DNA of 64,000 nt from Dentipellis sp. KUC8613 (lineage: Eukaryota > Basidiomycota > Agaricomycetes > Russulales > Hericiaceae), in contig NSJX01000026.1 of the NCBI GenBank assembly GCA_002286715.1, positions 62,001-126,000 of the forward strand, read 5' to 3'. The notes under the pieces are model-generated. The model was given only the letters and a program-made list of their open reading frames with translations. It was not told the origin of the DNA and ran no database searches. Within the stretch, counting starts at the first letter, position 1. Each line of letters starts with the position of its first letter. The translations under genes and the position numbers were made by a program. This document shows, piece after piece, positions 57,458 to 64,000 of this stretch.

Positions 57458-58205
57458 GGCGAGGGCGTAGTCTTTTTGTGTCGTCTTCGGCTGCTGAATA
57501 GTCTTGCGGGTACCCGAATGCCCAGCCGCGCGTTTGCGTTTTTGTTTGGGCCACGGGTGTCGTGCGCACGCGCGGCGCGTATACCGTGCATGCGGTCGCA
57601 CCGCTGCGACGAATGCAGCGGTTAAACCTCGCTCTTCGCTAGGCCATCTATCTCCAACAGGACAAGTGACCTGCAAGGCTCGCATCAAGAAGGCCGTATG
57701 GTATGAGGCAATAAGCGAGGCAACAATTGAGTTGCAGCAGGCACTGTGGGCAGGTGCCCCAGCGCAAATCTCGATCCGCCCGCCGGCGCATGCCGCACGG
57801 CGACGGCGCAGACCCAATCACTGCAGGAAGCGCCTCCACATGGCGTGCAAGGCTCAAGGGCGCGCAGAACAAGACCAAGCACGCTCCGTTCTATCAGAAC
57901 GTCGGGTCCGAGGAGCGCGCAGCCAATGGCAAGTGCACAAGACCGCGGACAGCAACGAGCGCCGCGCCTCCCGGACGACAAGGGGCGCGCAGAACAAGAA
58001 CAAGAGCAAGACAAGGCTGCCCATTTCGCAGCCCGCCACCCCGCAGCTCGGCGCGCTCGGAGATTAGCGCCTGCGCCACGTGATCAGATGCACACTTCCA
58101 ATTCCGGCTGCGTGGTTTGCCGCAACGCCGACCTCGACCGTCTGACGACTTCAACACACCACACGACACAGAGACGGAGACAGAGACACACCACACACAG
58201 AAGAC
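57458..58205. other. Region between LINE tail and MED27
   Basis: About 750 bases, GC-rich, open in several frames on both strands by composition; no recognisable protein. It must contain the MED27 promoter, which the LINE insertion now borders. Confidence 0.4.
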
Positions 58206-59496
58206 ATGACAACGACGACGACAGAGACGGCGATGGTGGTAGACACGACGGCGCAGGGGGGCGCGGTGGTCGAGTCGGCTGTGGCGACGACGCCGCTTGC
58301 GCGGCTGCAGGCGCAAATCGACACCTTGAACGACTTTGCGACGCGCGTGCGCGAGCTGCGCGGACTGCCGTCGCTCCTCCTGCACCCTACGTCGGACGCG
58401 GACCCGGTGGCGGCACCACTGGGCGACGTGCTGCGACGCGTGCTCAAGGAGACAAGTGTCGTACGGGGGTCGCTTATGGAGGACAAGGTGCAGGGTGCAC
58501 TACGGGCGGCAGCGGAGAGCGCCGCGGCGGATGCGGCGGGTATACGCGTGCTGTCGAGGAGGGAGACGAGGAAGCGGAAGTGCGTGTGTTTCTTGTGTCT
58601 AAGCGGGCGGAGCTGACGATTTGTCGTGTGCAGGCGATCGCCGTCGCCAGAGTCGCCACGCCCGTTCCCCGCGTTCCAGCCCAAGGCGGCATCGCTGTTC
58701 CCAGTAGAGGCAACGCCGCCGCCGCCAATGACGCTTTCTAGGCTCCCTGGCTATGTACGGGAGTTCAACACGAAGCATGCGCGCAAGGCGGCGCTGCACG
58801 TTTGGCAGTCGACCGCGCGCGAGTCGCGAGAGCTCCGGGTGCCCCTGGTGATGCGTTTTCTGATTCCTGATGTCATGAGAGCGTTCATTACGCTCGGACA
58901 TCCGGTGGGGGAAGGAGGAGACTTACCTGTGGGCGAGCGACCGCTCCTGGTGGAGAATGTGACTGCGTTCGGATCGAGAGAAAAGGTAAGGAATCGTGCC
59001 GCTCGGTGTGGCTTTCGAGTGGTGCGACCAGTGCTGATGTCCATTCTTCGAATATAACAGAAACCACCACACTCGCAATCGGATTATCTGGTGTTTCAAA
59101 AGCTATCTCAACAGATCCTGCGGATGCTCCAATCGACGCCTCGTGTACCGTTTGAAACTCTCATGGTGCGTATCCCGCCGCCCTCGGTCCATACCCGCCG
59201 CATTGTTCGACCTGTCAAACGAGCCGCTAACCTTTTTTATTTATTTTACCTCTTCCCGCCACCCCGCTCGCTGCACCGGATCTGCTCTCCATTCCCTGGG
59301 CGCTGTGCATTGTTCGCCTCCTAAGGACCTGCTCTCGACGTACCGGACGCTTTTTTCGGAGCAATGCACGTCATGCCAAAGGGTGCTGTCTGCAGAGGGG
59401 TACATCCCGCCTGTGGGCCGTGTGTGGCTCGAGCAGGAGGGCAAGACAGGTGTTTGGGAGCCACAGCATGTGACATGTCTCACCGCTCAGAACTGA
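58206..59496 (+). CDS. MED27: Mediator complex subunit 27
   Basis: Tail-module subunit of Mediator, the RNA polymerase II coactivator. Exons 58206-58579, 58634-58985, 59061-59165 and 59326-59496 give 333 aa. An N-terminal helical region includes PLARLQAQIDTLNDFATRVR and a coiled segment. The middle has LPGYVREFNTKHARKAALHV, VMRFLIPDVMRAFITLGHP and DYLVFQKLSQQILRMLQ. The C-terminus is the MED27 zinc-binding end: LLSTYRTLFSEQCTSCQRVL, PPVGRVWLEQEG and WEPQHVTC, with Cys-x2-Cys and His-x2-Cys in the expected places. The end segment is diagnostic. Confidence 0.85.
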
Positions 59497-60686
59497 GGGC
59501 TGCGGGCCATCATTACTGCTCTTGTCCGCGCTGTCCGAATGGACGGGCGCGCAGGCTGTCCGACGAGCTTACGAACGGGTGGGTATTTCCGGGCCCAAGG
59601 GCTGCGTGGCTACGGCGTGGCTCGCCTGAATGGGGAGTTTTGGGTCCCGCACGTCAGTTTAGGGACCCACAAGAGATGTGGCGACGATTGCGTTTCCGCT
59701 GTAAACTTGCTGCGGTTTGCGTGTACCCTTTGACGAAGCGAACGCAGACTGAAGTGCAGGAAGCCGCGGGACGTGCAGCCGGAGAGTCCGCTGAGCCGTG
59801 CGTGACGCTCGCGTGTTCAATTACCTGGCTCGTAATTGCTCGGCAGGCGTGGATCACGGTGATAACTGGCGGGGCGGAGCGACCCTGTTCAAGGCCTCGG
59901 TACAGGTCAGGGCGACAGATAACAGGGTGCAGTCCACGGGTAACGAGTTTCTAGAACCCCGCTAGGGATGTTCTGACCATTGACTGATGGCGAGCGAGCG
60001 CCAACGCCACGCGATCTTGTCTGCGGGTCTTGTCGGAGTGCAAGGGATATATTGCGACGAGACGCAGACAAAGCTTGCGCTGAAGGGGGTAGATTTGTTG
60101 CATTGTCTGTGCGGGTGCGGTGGCAGGACGGGGAATGGAGGGGAGGACGGCAGGGCGCGGACTGGATCTGAAGGCAAGATTGGAAATGGAAATTGGGGCC
60201 CATCAGTCTTTGTTTTGTTGTGGCACGAGGCTACTGAACGCCTCGCGTATCTACCGCCCCCGTTCTGCCACAGGAAATATATTCCCAGGATCGATCATGG
60301 GCCAGGGCACGATGGGTGGAAACAAGGCCGGATGGCATCGCGGTGGACCGGTTGCTTTGTCGAGGCAAGCACACAACGGAAGTAGATCCTCGTGCTAACT
60401 GAATTCATTCAATTATGCCGTCGCCCGATCGCCCGCTTGGATCTCTCCTCTGTCCCCAGCCGTCCTCTCGGCACCCTCCTCCCCCGTCATAAATCACGTT
60501 CCGCTCTCTTTGTCCTCCTCTTTTATTTAATCCCCCCGCCGTCTCACCCTTCCCGCCCATTTCCCCCTCCCATCCGCCCCCTTCTAATCCCGCCCGTCAG
60601 TCTTCTGCTGCTTCCCTTGTCCAGCACCCCGCGCCGCAGGCTCCCTAGCTCTTACATCTCATATCCCATATTTCCTTGACCTGCAG
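59497..60686. other. 1.2 kb region upstream of the Medusa gene
   Basis: No supported gene. The last 250 bases are strongly pyrimidine-rich (about 60430-60680), consistent with the promoter and leader of the following regulator gene. Long leaders are usual for developmental regulators. Confidence 0.4.
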
Positions 60687-60747
60687 GTAACCGCTGCCGT
60701 ATGACATACGACATAACTAATTATTGACTTCTTCTGTTGCTTCGCAG
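60687..60747 (+). other. Probable 5' UTR intron of the Medusa gene
   Basis: CTGCAG|GTAACC at 60687 and TTCGCAG at 60747 bound 61 bases with a branch-like ACTAATTATTGAC near 60717. The ATG follows 3 bases after the acceptor. Confidence 0.5.
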
Positions 60748-60750
60748 CCC

Positions 60751-62511
60751 ATGTCAACCATCCTCCTCGAGCCCTCGGCTCTCAGTCAATACAACCCTTG
60801 CATTCCTCCCGCCCTCCCCGCCTACCAGACCCAAAACTACAACAAAATGCCCGCTCTCGCGCCCCGCTCCCAAACTGACTCGCCGCCGTCATTTCTCGCG
60901 GTCTCCAACGTCGGCATGTTTCACGTTCTGGCCTATACCCCGCGCGAGGGCGAGCAGGGGATACCCCTCACGGTGTATACCCGGTTCGACAACCACTTCC
61001 CCAACCGCCGTGTGTTTCTGCGCATCGTTATCGGCCAGCGCGGTATCGCGACCGAGATCCACCGCATTGCGTATGGCGGGCAGGAAGCGTGGCGGCTCGA
61101 GGGCACCGTCCCCGATTTCCATGTCCACAGGTCTTCGTCCTCGACCTTCACGGTTTCCATCCAGGCGGTCGACTCTAAGCACGCCATCTTGGACTCGGTG
61201 ACCTTCGGCGAGTTCACGTATTGGGACTCAGGTCAGTCTAGCGGTCCGCAATTTAGTCCGCGAAGCTCACCGTGTACTGCTGCTTCAGGTGTCTCTCCTG
61301 CCTCCCGCTCGGACGAGGAGCTGCACCGCTCGCATCAGCAGAGCGTACTTACCCGCCGCGCGCGCTCGGCTTCCTTCCAGCATACCGTCCCTCCCCCTAA
61401 CCTCCGCCAGCAGCTCCCCGTTCTGTCGACACCGGGCACGATGCAGATCCTCCGCCGGCGCGACGCGGCTGACGATGCGGCTGACGGCCACCTCGAACCA
61501 GCCACGCTCGAATTCGTCACGCCCCTCGAGGACATGGCCGAGAACCTGACCGCCGAGGAACGCAGCGCCGGACGGCGGCTCGTGCGCTTCTCGCGCGTGC
61601 AAGACGGACACAAGCTGCTCGTGTCGTGCCAGACCCTCCGCCCAGAGGACTACGACGAACGGCACATCGCGGTGTCGTGCATCTATCGGCCGTCGGACGG
61701 CGAATGCTACGTCACCTCCGTCGACATCATCTACCTGCTGCAGCACTTTGTGCAGGACAACTTCAGCGTCGAGGAGAAAAACAGGATCCGCCGCAACCTC
61801 GAGGGCTTCCGCCCGACGACGATCTCGAAGACGCGCGCCGGGTCGGAGGAGTTCTTCCAGCAGATCATGGACTTCCCGATGCCGAAGCCCCGCAACATCG
61901 AAAAGGACGTGAAGGTGTTCCCCTGGGGCGTCTTGGGCGCGGCCCTCGACAAGATTATCAACAAATATGTAAGCCGTTTCGTCGACCACATAGACCATAA
62001 CTCATCCGCCGTCCTTCAGTCCCTCTTCACCGTTACTCAGCCCATAGACGAGTCGTCACCCCCCGCCGAGCAGGCGACCCACCGATATCAGGCTCCAGAG
62101 CAAAATGGCCTGCCGTCTCTTTCCTCGTTCATGACGTCGGGCTCAAATACCCAGCTGCAGCTCGGCATGCCCGATAACTCCGCGTCTACACCCTTCGTCG
62201 CCTCGCAGATGCACGTCGACCCCTCGCTGCTGCAGTCCCACGCGCGCCTGTCCTCTTCGTCGCTTGTACTCCCCCCCGATGGCCGCGACCGCGCGAGCAG
62301 CCACGGCTCTGCGAGCGACCTAGGCCTGACGGGCGACTACCTCGGCGAGTATCCTGCGAGCCAAAACGCACCCATCGTTTCCAGCACGAGCACCGGGTCG
62401 CAGGATCCGTATATCGGCCATGTCGAGCTGCGCTATCCGACATTCGACTCGGTCGAGTTCCAGACGCTCCAGGAGTACTCCGCTAATCAGAGCCCTACGA
62501 CGTACGTATGA
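60751..62511 (+). CDS. Medusa (MedA)-type developmental regulator
   Basis: Homologue of Aspergillus medA, Magnaporthe ACR1, Fusarium REN1 and Ustilago med1, nuclear regulators of sporulation and adhesion; in U. maydis med1 acts on pheromone-response regulation. The body is open for 586 codons from ATG 60751. Two apparent introns (61232-61288, 57 bases; 61969-62019, 51 bases) are multiples of three, giving 550 aa when spliced. Conserved parts: LAVSNVGMFHVLAYTPREGE, TRFDNHFPNRRVFLRIVIGQ, GGQEAWRLEGTVPDFH, AGRRLVRFSRVQDGHKLLVS, DGECYVTSVDIIYLLQHFVQ, RIRRNLEGFRPTTISKTRAG and FPMPKPRNIEKDVKVFPWGV followed by LGAALDKIINKY. The C-terminus is Ser-rich. Removing the second intron restores the family's KY-S/L junction. 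Confidence 0.9.
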   Translation: MSTILLEPSALSQYNPCIPPALPAYQTQNYNKMPALAPRSQTDSPPSFLAVSNVGMFHVLAYTPREGEQGIPLTVYTRFDNHFPNRRVFLRIVIGQRGIATEIHRIAYGGQEAWRLEGTVPDFHVHRSSSSTFTVSIQAVDSKHAILDSVTFGEFTYWDSGQSSGPQFSPRSSPCTAASGVSPASRSDEELHRSHQQSVLTRRARSASFQHTVPPPNLRQQLPVLSTPGTMQILRRRDAADDAADGHLEPATLEFVTPLEDMAENLTAEERSAGRRLVRFSRVQDGHKLLVSCQTLRPEDYDERHIAVSCIYRPSDGECYVTSVDIIYLLQHFVQDNFSVEEKNRIRRNLEGFRPTTISKTRAGSEEFFQQIMDFPMPKPRNIEKDVKVFPWGVLGAALDKIINKYVSRFVDHIDHNSSAVLQSLFTVTQPIDESSPPAEQATHRYQAPEQNGLPSLSSFMTSGSNTQLQLGMPDNSASTPFVASQMHVDPSLLQSHARLSSSSLVLPPDGRDRASSHGSASDLGLTGDYLGEYPASQNAPIVSSTSTGSQDPYIGHVELRYPTFDSVEFQTLQEYSANQSPTTYV

Positions 62512-63407
62512 TCTACGACCCTTGCATTCATCATCATCTACATAGCCATCTGGACTACACGCCTCCCCCATCTGCCATTCACGCGACCATATTTCTTTCC
62601 TCCTCATCTGAGTGCTTCTTTGGGTTTCGGTCTTGGTTCTCGGTTCTGGCCATACTGTATCATGAGTTCACATTCCATTTCCATTTCTACGACGATGACG
62701 ACTACCCATACCACCACCACCTACCACCACCTACCCCACATGCCCACCGGCCCTAGTGTACATACTATGCACCCCATCTCCCCCATGCCTCGGGTCTTCG
62801 TTCGCCCACATGTACATGTATTATCTGTCTCCCGCCTTCTACCTTCTAGTGTATAGATGTTCCCGTGGACTCCGCGTCCGAGCCGCCTGCATGCATGTAC
62901 GCACGACGTGAACTAGTATAATATCCGTTCGTAGTCCGAGTCCTATCATAGTGCCGGCCCCCGCATTGCAATTGGCGTCCCGCCGGCATCAGAACCCGGG
63001 AAACTGCTAGCCCCCGGGCAGACTAGCGAGAACTCCGGATGCGGTTCGGATTCTCGAATTCGAAGATGTCGAGGAGCGCGATCAACTTGCGATCGTGATG
63101 TGACGGGCGGAGAGACTGGAGAGACTGACTGGTCGGACGGTGCGGACGCGGCTCAGTTCCCTTCTCCTCGCACGTCTAGATTATATATTGCGCCTGCTCA
63201 GGCTGGTGCATTGGCGCTGCGACTTCAACAATGCTGTGCACGCAATCCTACACGTTTAATTTAGGGTTACGGCAGCTGCCAGGGCCAGTGTTATGGATTT
63301 TACGGAATTCAACATGAAATGCAGCAAGCGACTCCATCCCCCCCTTTCTCCTCCGAGTCGACTTCAACGCGAAGATTCTACAAAAACGTAGTTGTTGGAA
63401 TGAAAAT
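62512..63407. other. Intergenic between the Medusa gene and tRNA-Arg
   Basis: About 900 bases. The first 300 are pyrimidine-rich with ACCACC repeats near 62710 (3' UTR); the rest shows nothing recognisable. Confidence 0.45.
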
Positions 63408-63488
63408 GACCACCGCAGGACTCGAACCTGCAACCTTTTGGTACGCTGGCAATCGAAGCCAAACGCGCTACCATTGCGCCAGGTAGCC
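63408..63488 (-). tRNA. tRNA-Arg (anticodon TCG) with 10-base intron
   Basis: Minus-strand cloverleaf. Acceptor GGCTACC pairs with GGTGGTC (G-T pairs allowed). The D-arm is GCGC AATGGTA GCGC, the anticodon stem TTTGG/CCAAA with loop CTTCGA + A, and the T-arm GCAGG TTCGAGT CCTGC. The 10-base TTGCCAGCGT lies after position 37, the usual intron position. Confidence 0.88.
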
Positions 63489-63859
63489 ATGTTCCGAACT
63501 GCCGTGTTTATGTTGATGAATCAGGTTGGCTGATCCCCCGCAACCTTGGGAGCCGGAGAGAACGCCAGCATACAGACACCATCGAAACCGATTCCATGCG
63601 TAGATGCAGAAAGAGACAAAAAATTCCATTATACAACAGCTGCAATTTGGTATAGCCAGCCAGCCTACCTACATTAGTGGTACCACCAGAAGTTACATCG
63701 AAGGCAAGAACGAGGACGAAGATGAAGGAAAGAGATAAACGAGTCGGACGAAGTGCAGCACGCCGTTCCACCATCGATCGAAGCAGGATAGATATCTAGG
63801 TACACGAAAATAAGTCAAGATGAAGCCACTGTGACCCACTGAGATCGCGAGCCGGTCGC
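63489..63859. other. Spacer, probably 3' UTR of the right-edge gene
   Basis: About 370 bases; nothing recognised. Confidence 0.4.
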
Positions 63860-64000
63860 TCACACCGAGCCGTCCCTCCGCCCGAAGTTGCGACTCCCGA
63901 GGCGCGAAAAGCGGCCCTTCAGCGAGCCGCTGATGCTCCCGACGATCGACGCGCCGCTGTTGGCGACCGCAGGCCCGCTGTTCGCGTTCATGACGTTGAC
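63860..64000 (-). CDS. C-terminal end of a minus-strand gene (5' part beyond window)
   Basis: An open frame enters from the right edge and stops at 63862-63860. The 46 visible residues are Ser/Gly-rich then basic: VNVMNANSGPAVANSGASIV, GSISGSLKGRFSRLGSRNF and GRRDGSV. It looks like a disordered cytoplasmic tail. No function can be assigned from this alone. Confidence 0.55.
   Translation of the reverse strand, partial: VNVMNANSGPAVANSGASIVGSISGSLKGRFSRLGSRNFGRRDGSV

Noticed and set aside
57504..58741. Long plus-strand frames upstream of and overlapping MED27
   Set aside because: Arg/Ala/His-rich frames in GC-rich DNA, off-frame to MED27 exons, with no domain.
59987..60385. 132-codon plus-strand frame (MASERQRHAILSAG...)
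   Set aside because: Gly/Arg-rich with no recognisable motif, no splice structure, and located in what is probably the Medusa upstream region.

Overview
This is a nuclear chromosome window from a filamentous basidiomycete, most probably an Agaricomycete (a polypore-like fungus is my guess). Genes are dense and on both strands. Coding DNA is GC-rich, and genes are split by many 45-90 base GT..AG introns. A Plavaka-family transposase, a DUF6532 protein and a Medusa-type regulator are typical of this group. For most genes I joined exons by hand and checked that the summed exon length is a multiple of three; where I give an exact protein length, that check was passed.

Layout. 1-1887: minus-strand allantoicase fused in frame to a ureidoglycolate lyase domain, running off the left edge. 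3070-6345: intact-looking Plavaka transposase (1010 aa). 7140-8472: two decayed host-gene fragments (aldo/keto reductase, CDC5/CEF1). 8820-11136: DUF6532 protein. 12190-15966: large hormone-sensitive-lipase-like esterase (1080 aa). 16863-18488: C2H2 zinc-finger factor. 18489-22113: gene-poor, with a decayed ~475 bp duplication. 22114-27806: small unknown protein, PEX5, CDC26-like APC/C subunit, PRA1/YIP3. 28222-33007: ERT1-type Zn2Cys6 regulator and HemK/PrmC methyltransferase. 33008-37543: 4.5 kb without a recognisable gene. 37544-40913: unknown nuclear-type protein and a Ten1-like OB-fold protein. 41059-42876: tRNA-Ala, tRNA-Ser, a tRNA-like remnant and a 1008 bp TA-flanked inverted-repeat element. 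43000-46778: F-box protein, WDR83/MORG1, LSm2. 47508-49136: one uncertain gene and one acidic coiled-coil protein. 49982-55962: CDKN3/KAP-like phosphatase divergent from a class IV-type chitin synthase. 56477-57457: 196 bp tandem duplication followed by the 3' end of a LINE with a poly(A) tail. 58206-62511: MED27 and a Medusa homologue. 63408-64000: tRNA-Arg and the C-terminal end of a further minus-strand gene.

Most genes are conserved housekeeping or regulatory genes with no operon-like logic: purine nitrogen salvage, peroxisomal import, cell-cycle control, RNA processing, Mediator, cell-wall synthesis, development. Several are in close head-to-head pairs (CDC26/PRA1, F-box/WDR83, phosphatase/chitin synthase) that probably share promoters. 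The accessory material is transposon-derived: Plavaka, a Tc1/mariner-like non-autonomous element, a LINE tail and gene fragments. I see no CRISPR array, no phage-like system and no clear secondary-metabolite cluster. The most notable items are the allantoicase-ureidoglycolate lyase fusion, the 1008 bp inverted-repeat element, the intact Plavaka gene, an LSm2 coding exon made only of ATG, a 7-base microexon inside a zinc finger, and the Ten1 candidate.
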